Positions 38,134 to 49,289 of a DNA stretch of 64,000 nt are shown piece by piece. The notes below the pieces were generated by a model. That model saw only the letters and a program-made list of their open reading frames with translations. It ran no database searches and was not told the origin of the DNA. The stretch covers positions 897,932 through 961,931 of the forward strand of contig JALMQS010000844.1 of the NCBI GenBank assembly GCA_024734495.1, given 5' to 3'. Origin of the DNA: Forficula auricularia. Its lineage: Eukaryota; Arthropoda; Insecta; Dermaptera; Forficulidae. Within the stretch, counting starts at the first letter, position 1, and each line of letters begins with the position of its first letter. Made by a program: the position numbers and the translations under genes.

Positions 38134-38833
38134 AAGCTGACCTGTTCTGATGTGGCCATCCACTTGACTTTACCATACAACCTGGCCCCTCACTTATATT
38201 TAATATTTAATAAAATTATTTATAATCATATAGGGGAGGGGGGTTAGTTTTTCTATTTTTAGATTACTGTGGGTCCACTGATTATGTATACAGAATTTGG
38301 TTGAATTTGGTACAAGAGCCTAGATTTTCATTTTTTTACCCTACACCCCCCCCCCATTTTGGGCCGTTAGTTTTTACATTTTTAGACTTCTGGGGTCCCA
38401 CTGATTATGTATACAAAATTTGGTTGAGTTTGCTCAAATGGCCTAGATTTTTAATTTTAAACCCCCTCCACCCCCCTTAATTTTGGGTCTATATGCACAA
38501 AAATCTAATCTGCTCTTAATCTCAATGGACAAACATTACGTTTGAAAATTGGTTTTGATATTCACACTAGTTTTTGAGCTAGCTCATCCACAAAAATTTG
38601 ATAACGCACAGACTAACTGATAATTTGACAAAACAATTATTTTCTCGAAAAATATAATTTTTTCGATGTTCACTTATTAAAGCTTTTCTGTAGACCGAAA
38701 TGTCATGCTTTTGCTTAATTTTTTTAATGAAAATAGATTAAGCCGTTTTTGAAATATTTCGAAAAAAAGAAGGAAAAAAAACACTTTTTTCGTGCACGAT
38801 TACAATACTTGACCATATCCTGTATGGTAAAGT
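38134..38833 (+). repeat. Dispersed repeat DR-S
   Basis: Direct, roughly 85-90% similar by eye to 53560-54425, starting at AAGCTGACNTGTTCTGATGT. The ends carry inverted CTTTACCATACA and TGTATGGTAAAG, suggesting a DNA transposon with short TIRs. Internal C runs near 38350 and 38465. No coding frame. Confidence 0.8.
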
Positions 38834-38959
38834 AAAAATGATTTTAGTTTTATTTCATTTCTTAAAAATTGTCTTTCCATCTTTAAATGGATGGGCATCT
38901 TGAGAAAAGTAAAAGTAAAATAATTTCTGAATCCAAAAATTGAATTCAAAAAATTATTA

Positions 38960-40004
38960 AGTTAATTAAGGAGTTATTTCAAGTTAATTAAATCAAAAAA
39001 TAAATGTTTTATATTTTATTATAATTAAATTTATTACTAGGACAGTTCTAACCCTAGCTGGATGACATAGTATAAACTTGTTCTTCTTACGGAAAACGTG
39101 TAAGTATTGAAAAAATTTCACTTTTCCTGCAATTATTTATTATTGAATTTCTGCATTAGTAATCTGAAAGTCCTGAATGGTTACGGCCTTGACCTACTCT
39201 TTCCTTCTGTATTTTGTATTAAAATATTTCACTTTCTTGAATTTCCTTATTATTAAAATAAAAATACAAAGGATTTTACAAGTGAATGAATATATTAGAA
39301 TTTGAATAGTTTGTTAGTTCAATTGTGAATTTATATTTCATTTAAATAATAAAGGTATCATTAACAAGTGTTGAATAGTTCTAGTACTAATAAGTACTAG
39401 CCAGATGGATAAGAGAGAGTGAAAGCTAGATTCTCATTTTGCTAAAAGCACGATTATTAGAACAATTACAAACAACAACAAAAATAATATATTGAGCAAG
39501 AATACGTTTTTAATAGCTGAATTCATCACCAACTTGTATAAGATTTATTATTAGTGTAATAATATTATAAATATACTTATTGCAAATAGAAACATTCACA
39601 TTTTCTAAAATAAATCCCGGGGATTAGTATTTAATATCAAATCTTGTACTACTATTAAATGAGTAATTCTTGTAGATATATGGTCCATGGGCCGGCTGGT
39701 AAGTAAATGGATCGAACATTTAAACGGGCTATAACTTCTATACAAATTATACCATTTTCAACAAATTTAAACAGATCAATAATTCAACTTTTATGAATTG
39801 AATGATACATTTTTCAATAGATTTGACAGTCTAGTTAATTAGTTATTCATAAATGTAAAAAATAAAAAGTTATTTGCAGCCAACAGAATATAACAAAAGC
39901 ACTAGTATATGGGGCACTTTCCTCTATGAATATAATATATTTATTTGCATCAAGCAGATGACAACCTCCATCTTTTCAATAAAATTCAAAAAATTTTAAG
40001 TGTA
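38960..40004. other. AT-rich intergenic stretch
   Basis: Nothing recognised on either strand. Confidence 0.5.
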
Positions 40005-40396
40005 TTTAAATAAAAGATTAACAAGTATTGGACAAATCTTTTTTTATTAATGTTTCATTTTTAATTTTTGAACAACGTTTCGTCCCTTTCAGGACTTTAT
40101 CAAGTGCTCATTTATTCAAAACATTAATCTCTGAAATAACAGTATTATCTATCAAACATCACGTCCTGACTTTTATTGTATTTTGTGATTGTTTTTTGTA
40201 AATTTGTTTTTGTGCGTTTATTGTTTCGTGTCTCGGTTGTTTTATTGTTGTTTCAACGATTAATGTTATGAATAATTGATAAAGTCCTGAAAGGGGCGAA
40301 ACGTTGTACAAAAATTAAAAATGGAACATTAATCAAAAAAGATTTGTCCACCCGTATTTTTATTTAATTAAATATAATGGTCATTAATCAACTAAA
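40005..40396. mobile_element. Palindromic element with minimal hammerhead-like core, 10-bp TSD
   Basis: Inverted arms centred near 40180. The direct repeat TTTAAGTGTA flanks it (39995-40004 and 40397-40406). Both arms contain AAAGTC-CTGAAAGGGRCGAAAC-GTTG (plus near 40283-40307, minus near 40110-40080). The core has CTGA and GAAAC but almost no stem II, so ribozyme status is uncertain. Confidence 0.65.
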
Positions 40397-40646
40397 TTTA
40401 AGTGTAATATTCACCTTGAATAATTGCAAAGGCCCATTCTGAAGACCTAGAAGCCATGTTTCTGCTCTCGAAGACGATTGTCTGTTCTAGAAACATCTCG
40501 AAAACAAATTAGCATCCCTTATGTTGGCATGGCGTATCCCTCCCACCCTCCTACAGCTAATGCTAATTCTATCCCTCTGTTTTGAGCTTATATATAATTA
40601 AAATCTTAAAAATTAAATCATGCAATCATTTGTATTGGTTTTGTAG

Positions 40647-40843
40647 CGGATCCCACGGTGCGCGAGGCGATGAACCTGCAAGCCCTAACGAATAATAAAA
40701 CAACATTCGATAATCTTAGACTCAGAAAACTACCAATTCTAAGGAAAGTGTCTTACTTTGAGAAGATAAATCCGCCCTCTGAAGATCCATTCTCCATTGA
40801 TCCATTGGACCAGTTGACACATCGATTGAAGGGAATGCTTTAA
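40647..40843 (+). CDS. Terminal exon of an unrecognised gene
   Basis: The acceptor TTGGTTTTGTAG is followed by two bases completing a codon, then DPTVREAMNLQALTNNKTTF, DNLRLRKLPILRKVSYFEKI, NPPSEDPFSIDPLDQLTHRL and KGML-stop. About 65 residues, with composition and GC content clearly unlike the AT-rich flanks; AATAAA follows 37 bp after the stop. I do not recognise the family. Upstream exons are not seen between the P450 and this exon (they may lie within the transposon-rich 11-40 kb or be absent). It might be a long-distance 3' exon or a fragment. Confidence 0.7.
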
Positions 40844-40879
40844 AACAATCATTTACTATCCTATCTGAATTTAATTTCT

Positions 40880-40885
40880 AATAAA
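40880..40885 (+). other. Polyadenylation signal
   Basis: AATAAA 37 bp after the stop of the exon 40647-40843. Confidence 0.55.
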
Positions 40886-40889
40886 AATT

Positions 40890-41964
40890 TTGAAAAATTA
40901 AATCCAAAAAAATAATTACACTGAATTCTATGCAAAAATTTAGAAACGTTTATTAAATTTTAAAAAGCCAAAATGAATATCAGAAATTTCGAATAAAACA
41001 ATTTATTAGAATGTCATTTTAATCCTTCTTTAAAATTACTAATTTAGAAATTTAAAAATGTTTTATTTTAATTTTACGATATGTGTGGGCCTCATCCACA
41101 TAAGCTCACGGAGGAAGTGAAACTTTAGCCGTAGATTTTATTGAAATAATTTAAATTTCTTGATTTTAATTGTATTTGTCATTAAATATTAGTGGGTTTT
41201 AAAAAGATTATTTCCCTCTATTGAGTCATTTCCCTTTATTGTAACAAAAAAAAAATCAAACAGATACGTTGCTAAAGAAGTTTCACTTCAAAAATTGAAT
41301 CATTTTTATTAGTTATAATAATTTTTCAAATAAAAATAAAAAATGTATTCTAAAAATTTATAAAAAGCAATTTTAAATATTTGAAAATTTAATTTTCTTC
41401 TATCTCTCAGCTCTTTTAAGCCACATGAGAACCAGGAATTAAATTCGATATTGAAGATGAACTTATTGGTGTTGAAATAGATATTGTAACATAATAAAAC
41501 ACAATACAACAACAATTTATTTGATTTCAATATCAATAAATTCTTTATTTTCAACATTGAATTTAATACTTGCGGTCGTCGAGATAGAAGAAAACTAATT
41601 AATACAAGCCTTACAGTGTTTTTTTTACGTTAAAAAGTTAAATTTAATTTTAAATTTATATTAATAAAATCTAAAATTAAAAGTTGTAGGGTGAAAGCTG
41701 AAAGAAAAGACATCCTAAATTTTTAAAGTATTTGATCCCTATATAATAAATTATTTAACGCCATGCTTGTAAAAAAAAAGATTTTGTACTTATATTGAAT
41801 GCGAAGCTATGAAGTGCAGATTCAAGTGACGAGTAGAATGAAGCCGAGAAGAAGAAGACATGATGAAGGGATGAACGAAACACCACATGGAGAATAAAAC
41901 TGAAAAAAAATTTCTATTAAAAATTGAAAAATTACGTAAAATTATCAAACTAGATTAATTCCAG

Positions 41965-41996
<32 letters not shown>

Positions 41997-42060
41997 GGTC
42001 GCGAATAAAAATGTTTAAGAAAACTTAATTAGAAAATTCAATTAGTATGTTAAATATCTA
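40890..42060. other. AT-rich stretch
   Basis: Contains the dispersed AT-rich repeat (41090-41215, compare 10080-10230), inverted short repeats near 41330-41570 (AATATCTATTT/ATTGAAAT), and a (TA)n tract at 41964-41992. No gene seen. Confidence 0.5.
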
Positions 42061-42063
42061 GAT

Positions 42064-42400
42064 CAGAGGTGGGGAACCTTTTTAACCCTGAGAGGCCTCA
42101 TTTAAAATAGTAGTGAGGCCACATAAGTTTCAATACCGATAAATGTAACTTTTGTAAAGTTTTTGCTGTTCAAATTCAATTTTTTTTTTATTTCAAATTC
42201 ATTTTTTTTATTTCAAATTCAATATTTTTTTATAGTACATATTTTCAATAAACACAAAAATTAATAAAATTAAAATAATAAAACAAAGAAAAAATAAAAT
42301 TTACAATAATATACAATTTTATGCAATATTACTCAAATATGCAAAAATATACAGTATAAAATTTAACCCACAGTATCCTAGATGCATGATTTGAATAGAT
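42064..42400 (+). mobile_element. Possible hAT element, left end
   Basis: CAGAGGTGGGGAACCTTTTT matches the style of hAT terminal repeats. I could not find the right end or an 8-bp duplication, so only the left border is supported. Confidence 0.45.
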
Positions 42401-42478
42401 AATTGATCCCCTGGGTCGTATATGGCGGCAAACAAAATATGCAATTGCATAGGAATTCGGTCTCTACCTATAAGTATA

Positions 42479-43268
42479 TAGTACCTGGAGGCACCGATCG
42501 ATGCTAGGTAACTTATTCCTTCAGTTAAAAGCTTTATTTTAATATTATTTTTAATTTAAAATTCTGATAAAAAGGTCGATTTTTATTTGAGAGCTGTTTT
42601 CAAATTAAAAAAAATACAAAAATATATAATATTCCCCCACTACCCCCCCCCCTCCACCCCGCTCGACCCCACCCTCGAAACCTCGCCCTACCCCCGGATC
42701 TCCCACCACTGCACCCCACCTCCTGCACCTGTTTTGATTCAACCATATGATTCATTTTTATTCATCCAATTGTTAATAAATAAAACCTATCAAAATGTGT
42801 TGTTTTTTCAGAATATTGAGACCTGCTTATGGGAAATATATTTTTAAATAAATTCTTGATTATTTTTTATTCTATTAAATAAATAAAGTTTATTAATATT
42901 TCTAACGTTTAGGGAGAATAAAATATGTTAAAATCCACAATCACAATACTTCTTCAAGGCCTTTGAGAATAAAGGATTAACCCAACCCATTGTCTGTCTG
43001 GGTACAAAAGTAAACAAAAGAGAAACCTTTTTTAAACTCCAAGATTGGGATTTGTCTACCTGAGAATAATTAATTTGATTACGAAAAAACCCAATCAAAA
43101 ACAATTTTGTCGAAGATGAGACCGTGACAGATCGAATTGCCAACCCAAAAACCCCCTAACCCGTGAATTTCATCAAAATCGGTAGAGTCGTTTTCAAAAT
43201 AGAACCAAGATACAAATATATATATAAATAAATATATATACAATTTTTGCTCGTTTAATAAGAGTAGA
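42479..43268 (-). mobile_element. Helitron Hel-2 copy
   Basis: On the minus strand it starts TCTACTCTTATTAAACGAGC (43268 downward), passes GTTTTTGATTGGG near 43090, the C-rich block at 42620-42740, and ends with the imperfect hairpin ACCTAGCATCGATCGGT, GCCTCCAGGTA, CTAT. The interior (about 42750-43070) is unlike the other copies. Confidence 0.65.
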
Positions 43269-43391
43269 TATAATCTGTAGGCCACTAGAAAACTAGAAAT
43301 GCCAAAACTGGAGGTGGGGTTCAGGGGGTGGGGTCCAGGAATAAAATATATCGCTTTTAACTGAAGCATCGCTCGGTGCTCCAGGTACTAT
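43269..43391 (+). mobile_element. Helitron Hel-2 3' fragment
   Basis: TATAATCTGTAGGCCACTAG through the G-rich block to GCATCGCTCGGTGCTCCAGG-TACTAT. It lies directly against the 5' end of the preceding inverted copy. Confidence 0.65.
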
Positions 43392-43399
43392 ATTTAATT

Positions 43400-44425
43400 A
43401 CGGTTTGTTTGGCATAAGAAACGGTTTGTCGTTGCCGTTACTCATCCCATGAGCCCTGTCCTTGGTGGGGTTCTGACCCCCCCCCCCTCGTGGCTACGCC
43501 TCTGGTTCTAAAAGTATTTGAGAAGGAGAGGCTCTTGAATGGGCTAAACGTTGTCCAGGTCAGTATCTACTAGTTTAAAATTATTTTAAATATAAATAAT
43601 GAGTGTGAAGTGTCCTTGCCCGAAGCTGCTCTACTCTACTTCCCTCATTCATTCATTCATTCTTTTATATCCATTCATATTACATAAACACACACACACA
43701 CACACACACACTAGATATAAACACTTCCGTCTCTAATACTATAATCAACGGATCATTTAGGTATTCCCCCCAAGTAAAGTGAAACCCTCTTATCCATCAT
43801 TTGCCCGCCTTTAAACTCTCAATTTACAATTCAATTCGTTGTTACATTTGACCTGATTTTCGTCAATGAACAGACAGATAAATTAACTGTAGGTATTTAT
43901 ACAGCGGTAGAGGATCCACACCTGTCTAAAAAGAAATTTCAATTTGCTTGCTTATATCTGATGTAAGTTCACCTTTTAATTGATTTGTTCAAGAGAAAGA
44001 ATAGAAAATTTACATAATTATAGCCGACAAAAAGAGTTTGTTGTATAATCCATCTTCTTGTTATTTGAAATCCACCACAAACTGAAGAATTCTAATTATT
44101 GGTATTGGGAGCCTTGGTATGGGCGTGGCTTATTTATAGCCCACAGTGGCTAGTTTCAATTTAGACCACCAGATAGCGTAATCAAAGAAAGTTCAGACTT
44201 GACTCATTTAATGATATATAAATATATTTTGCCACCAGAATTAACTTTCTACAAGCTTGCATTCTAACGTTATCGTCAGTATCGTAACATAAACGTGAAG
44301 ATATGCCGATGGACAAACAGAAAATGCACATATTTCTAAGCATATTTTTAACGATATATAGGTATTTACATTTGCTTAGTGTACAGATTAGGTAAATTAT
44401 ATTATGAAATGATAAAATATTTCAA
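43400..44425. other. Intergenic stretch
   Basis: A decayed ribozyme-like scrap at about 43520-43560 (GGGCTAAACGTTG, compare GGGGCGAAACGTTG near 40293), a (CA)n tract at 43687-43712 and (ATTC)n near 43645. No gene. Confidence 0.5.
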
Positions 44426-44429
44426 AAAG

Positions 44430-44760
44430 GACCGCTCATTTGTTTAAATTTTTTACTTTACCTTACAAGTATTGTAATTGTGCATGAAAAAAAGTGTTTT
44501 TTTCATAATATCTCAAAAACGGCTGAAACTATTTTGATAAAACAAAATTGAGCAAAACTATGGCATTTTGCTCTACAAAAATAGGTCTGATGACTAAACA
44601 TCAAAAAAATGATGATATTTTACATAAATAAAAAAGAGTTATTATTTTTTTCCTGGGGCCAAAAATGGAGGGAATGTGGTTCAAAAAAAAGAACTATCAA
44701 TATAGGTAAGTTCTAGACCCTTTATAATCGATTTATACGAAATTTCGCATATGCACTTTT
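44430..44760 (-). repeat. Dispersed repeat DR-S, fragment
   Basis: Complement of 38560-38830. It shows the unfilled form of the target into which the element at 4236-4526 inserted (ACTATCAATATAGGTAAG at about 44694). Confidence 0.7.
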
Positions 44761-44804
44761 TGACAATTTACAAGGCAAAAGATTACAATAAATCCCGAAG
44801 GATT

Positions 44805-45740
44805 TTCCGGATAGGACCCATTCCGAATCCTCAAAAGTGTCATGCAAAATGATGGATATCTTTAAATCTAAGAATTTTATCAAAAAAGTAGTTCAAGTAA
44901 TCGTACAAGTCAACAAAATCTCCTAGAGAATGGGACAAAAATCAAGTTTCTAGGATGAGTGGTTTTCATTTTATGAAGGAAAAACTGAGATTTTTTGAAA
45001 AAATGGATCATTTCCTGTCTGGAAAATTCTGGATATCTATAAATCTAAGAGTTTTTATTAGAAAAGTAATCTAAGTAAACCTTCAAGTATAGAAAATTTC
45101 CTAGAGAATGAGACAAACATCAAGATTCTAAGATAAGTGCTTTTCATTTTATCAAGGAAAAACTGACATTTTTTTCAAAAAATTGCAGTTTTTCAAAATT
45201 TCAACCTAATTGCGGCACGTGTTATTAACCAATTAAGATAAAACTTTGTTTAAATTATATAAAATTTAATCTAGTTTAAAAATGTATAGATTGGAAGTGA
45301 CCGAAAACGTGCTGCATCATGGTCGAAATGGGAAAAAATCGAAAAAAGTGCGGGTTTTTGGGTTAAAGTCCGAAAATGTTGATGTTTTTCGGTCACTAAA
45401 AGTTCCCCCCACACTTTCGAGGTCGAAAAGTTAGATTTAGCATACCCACAACATACAAAATGATCATGGAAAAAATCTTTTCCCGCAATTAATGTAAACT
45501 GAAACCCCTCTATATACTGGGCTATTGCGGGGTTTTCTAACAAAATATATAAATCGACCTGAAATTTTTAAATTGCTATAACTCCAGACGATTTGATGAT
45601 AAAATCATAAATCCATATATTATTTTAAAGGAAATTGAATTCTCTACAACTTTTCTTTAGAGGACTTTCACTGTAAAACGAAAGGCTGAGGTGATAGAGA
45701 CAAAAGTTTGACGAAAAATATAGGATTTTTTTTCATACAT
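44805..45740 (+). repeat. Dispersed repeat DR-B with two internal tandem units
   Basis: Two units of about 185 bp, each with GGATATCT-TAAATCTAAGA, TTCAAGT and CTAGAGAATG, follow one another (44805-44990 and 45005-45190). The same arrangement occurs at 61225-61600. The downstream part also corresponds (AAAAATGTATAGA-TGG, ATGGTCGAAATGGG). Confidence 0.8.
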
Positions 45741-46177
45741 AAACGAAATTAGCGAGCGAATATCTGAAAAACCATAAGTAATAGAGAAAAATTAAATAGA
45801 AGCAATCTTGTACTAAATATTATAAGCTTTTTATTTTGCTAAGAGTACCTTTTTCCCTACGACCCACTGTTTTTGAGATATAAGCAAAAATCCAAAAAAA
45901 CGCGACATTTCCACCCCCCTTCCACCACTAAGCCCGGTAGCTAGGACTGGGGACTTTTGGTATTTTTACTTCCTAACTAGCCCAAACACATTCCATAAGA
46001 AAAAAATTATCTCCTATAAAATGTTTTCTATAACCCATTCGTTGACTGCACTATATAGTATATATTGTGTGAATAATTTGAACAATAAATCTAAGAGTTA
46101 GGTTTCAGTTCAAGGTGAAACATTTTAAATAAGTGTAAATAAAATTGCAAATTAAGTTTCACATAAATAAATTATTT

Positions 46178-46434
46178 TTTTTACTTATGGAAAGTGGTGT
46201 AGGTTTTAGGTGAAACATGATGTTAGTTAATAGAGTAAAGGGTGTGTAGTTTCACAGTGAATGAAATAAAACTCAAAGAGGTTTATACAAACTCAATATA
46301 TTTCGGATTATTAGTCCATCATCAGGGAAACTCCTGATGATGGACTAATAATCCGAAATATATTGAGTTTGTATAAACCTCTTTGAGTTTTATTTCATTC
46401 ACTGTGAAACTACACACCCTTTACTCTATTAACT
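46178..46434. mobile_element. Small ribozyme-bearing palindrome, 13-bp TSD
   Basis: Arms GTGTGTAGTTTCACAGTGAA and complement, centre with the hammerhead HH-13. The direct repeat AAATAAATTATTT flanks it (46165-46177 and 46435-46447). The pre-insertion sequence TTTCACATAAATAAATTATT was itself the centre of an older palindrome. Confidence 0.85.
46328..46370 (+). ncRNA. Hammerhead ribozyme motif HH-13
   Basis: AAACTC (stem I), CTGATGA, T, GGACT-AAT-AATCC (stem II with one mismatch), GAAA, TATATT, GAGTTT (stem I, perfect 6 bp). The cleavage triplet would be ATT. The ATAT stem III is self-complementary and suits a dimer. The minus-strand mirror has the core but not the stem I match. Confidence 0.75.
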
Positions 46435-46499
46435 AAATAAATTATTTATGTGAAATCTAGCTTGCAATTTTTTTTACTCAGATATTATAAATTTAGCGT

Positions 46500-46930
46500 T
46501 TCAAGATCAAATAAATAAATAAACATCTACTATTTCATTTGTTATTGCTGAAATTGAATATCTTCTTCATTCAATGAATATCATATTTTCATCTGAATAA
46601 ATGTCAGACAAATATTGTACTCTACGCGTATAAATAATTAATTAAAGGTCAAAATAAAAAAAAGTTTGTTTCATTTCCTTTTTCTCATTGCATTTAGTGA
46701 GAGAGAAGGATTAATCTTGAAAAAAGATCATACTCTTTATTTTCACCTTTTTCCTTTTGAATTTCGTAATAGGTTAACAACAAACAATTGATAAATGTGA
46801 GAGAATCTAATGTTGTAGTAAAAATAAATATTCATTTGCTTAATTATTGAGCATTATTCTATAATAACATTAAACCTAAATACAACAGATTATTTACCTT
46901 GAACAGGGTTTTGGATCTATGCTGAAGTTT
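46500..46930. other. AT-rich stretch
   Basis: No gene or known element recognised. Confidence 0.5.
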
Positions 46931-46934
46931 ATTT

Positions 46935-47263
46935 TTTTTTTATGAAATTGATGAGAGAAGGAGTTACACCAAAAAGGTGTAACCCCTAAAGGCCTGGGTT
47001 GGCCCCTCCATCGTGAAAAGAAGAAGAAAGAATTTTATGGGTTGGGCGGGGGTCGAAGGTATCTGTGTATACGGGTCTTAAATAGCTGAAGGTTATAAGT
47101 CGCGGGAAAGATGGTGGCAGGGAGCGAGTTCCAGTCTCTGGAGGTCATAGGGATAAAAGAATTGGCGAAAGCGCTTGTTCGACTTTTATCCAATTTGACA
47201 GCGAAGGGGTGCTGAGCGTTAGAAAACCGCGTGTTTCTCTCTTCTCGTAAAGAGGGCATTAGG
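46935..47263 (-). mobile_element. CR1-superfamily LINE 3' fragment
   Basis: T run, then the 3' UTR and minus-strand frame NTRFSNAQHPFAVKLDKSRT through SRDWNSLPATIF to RYLRPPPNP. Its 5' limit GAGGGCATTAGGG coincides with that of the copy at 7640-7983. Confidence 0.9.
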
Positions 47264-47269
47264 GTTGAT

Positions 47270-47990
47270 AAATATTAATAATAATAAAAAGGATTAATAA
47301 AAATATGTTGTTTTTTTTCAAAAAGTATTTTATTTTAAAAAATTATTTAGAAAATAAGTATTTTGTATCTAGTATTTCAAATACCATTTACAAAAACATT
47401 TTGTATCTGATATCTCAAATACTTTTTTTAATTATCTTGTAACTTGTATTCCAGATACTTTTTACGAGGTATCTTGTACATCTCTGTTTGAGTGAATATC
47501 ATGTGGCCTGCACAATTCACATAAATTTATTTATTTTCAGATTTCTTTGAAAAATTACGTTAATTGAAATTTTTAGATTTTAATTCTTTGAATATTTAAG
47601 TGGTATCTCATAAGGGGTGTGGACGAGTTGAAATCGGAGATAATGAAAAGGCGGGTGGATTGACCCTTGTGACCTTCACAAAGGCCCATAAGCATTTTGT
47701 AATTTCAGAAATTGTCAATTAATAGAAATAGTGAATGGGACTAACATTTTCTGTATTTTCTACATTAATCCTACTAATATGTCAGAGCGAGAGGGAAAAA
47801 ACAAACTTCAGGTAAGGAATTAACCGTTTGTTTGTTTATTCTCTTCCTCCGGGGAATAGCCGTTGCGTTTCCAGTGGGAATAATGTATATTAATATACAT
47901 TAATTTCCACTACTATACAATAATAAATTTTTGCAGAGAGGGGCTCAAAATCGTCCCCTCTCAATAAATATAATAAAACAAATTCTTAAT
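47270..47990. other. Intergenic stretch with a possible start exon
   Basis: At 47779-47811 the 11 codons MSEREGKNKLQ run straight into the splice-donor-like GTAAGG, which could be a tiny first coding exon, but nothing downstream supports it. Otherwise AT-rich. Confidence 0.25.
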
Positions 47991-47992
47991 AA

Positions 47993-48109
47993 ATAGGCTC
48001 ACAATTAATTAATAATAAATTAGACAAAATTGACAAATTAGATAAATCAGGTGTATTTAAATTGACTTGTGATAATTGCGACGCAATCTACATAGGACAA
48101 ACTGAATAA
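47993..48109 (+). pseudogene. Penelope-like element GIY-YIG endonuclease fragment
   Basis: The frame reads QLINNKLDKIDKLDKSGVFK, LTCDNCDAIYIGQTE, then stop at the edge of the next palindrome. SGVFKLTC with C-x2-C and YIGQT are the signature of the GIY-YIG domain entry in Penelope-like elements (usually SGIYKLxC and FYIGQTGR). The second GIY-YIG half and the reverse transcriptase are missing. It is the only protein evidence for Penelope elements here and suggests a source of mobilisation for the ribozyme-bearing palindromes. Confidence 0.75.
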
Positions 48110-48653
48110 ATTTTAATTTTCTCATTAATATATCAAAGAATAATTGATACGTCAACAAGAATTATTTTGACCGCGCTGATTTGAAAAAAATATATTTTTA
48201 TCTCGCGAGACTACTGCGGATTACGCTATTGGAGTCTGCGGAGTATTAAGTCTGGACCAAGAGAGAAAAAGATGTAATCCACTTAGCTACAATCCAACGT
48301 CATTTCGCGTATAGCCCGCTAGACATTCGGATGGATCACCGAGTGAATTGGAAATCTCAGATGTTATATACTCGATCTCCCAGTCCAGAGCGCTAGATCT
48401 ATTAGCATGTATGTTAGATGCCTGCCATTAATTAACGGGCTAAACGCGAAATGACGTTGGATTGTAGCTAGGTGGATTACATCTTTTCTCTCTTGGTCCA
48501 GACTTAATACTCCGCAGACTCCAATAGCGTAATCCGCAGTAGTCTCGCGAGATAAAAATATCTTTTTTTCAAATCAGCGCGGTCAAAATAATTATTGTTG
48601 ACGTATCAATTATTCTTTGATATATTAATGAGAAAATTAAAATTTATTTAATA
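48110..48653. mobile_element. Palindromic element, family PF-1
   Basis: Arms of about 205 bp: TCTCGCGAGACTACTGCGGA, TTGGAGTCTGCGGAGT and GGTCCAGACTTAATACT recur inverted, with a unique loop of about 130 bp (48320-48450). It cuts off the GIY-YIG frame. Relatives at 17560-17725 and 19690-21680. No ribozyme core found in it. Confidence 0.8.
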
Positions 48654-49289
48654 TCATTATTTCAAGTTAGAAATATATAAGTTCAAATATTATTTTCACT
48701 CAATATTTGACAAAAATTCCCTACATTAGAGTCGCGATCGAATAAAATGTAGAAAACCTTCAGTTAGGACAATCTGGACACTCCACATACAGGTATTTGC
48801 ACGATCTACGCGGCCAAAATTATTTTTATGCTTAATTGGTATCTAAACAACCTAAATAAGTAAAAAAAAACATGTTCTATAAAAAAAAAAATTTACAAAC
48901 AAAAAAAAAATTACAAAAAAAGTATCATCGGTAAATGGAAAACCACATAATAATGCTAAGTTTTGTGACGTTCTTCATTGTCTTCGTCGCTCTCTGATGA
49001 ATTTTCTGATATATTGGACTCCGCAGAAACAAACATGGCCAAGGTTTCGGGCAAAAATGCTCCTACTTTCCTTCTTTCCAATTTTATTCGAAATTTCTTT
49101 AAATAACTTTAATCTCTAGAAAGTGTATTCATCCGGACGTTTCCGGAGATGTTTTTGATAGTAGTTTTAAGAAAAAGGATCAAGTAATAACCTGTAATAA
49201 AAATCATAGCCGGAGTGTAGATCCTCATCTCTCAGAAGGCCATTCTAAATTAAACAAAATAGACTTCCTACCATTCTCCCTCCACTAAT

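Noticed and set aside
41964..41992. (TA)n tract as a Helitron marker
   Set aside because: No Hel-2 TC start or terminal hairpin in the neighbourhood.
47779..47811. A real first coding exon (ATG to GTAAGG)
   Set aside because: Only 11 codons with no downstream exon or promoter evidence; kept only as a note.
48110..48653. PF-1 palindrome as a ribozyme element
   Set aside because: Searched both arms for CTGANGA/GAAA pairs and found none with a stem II.
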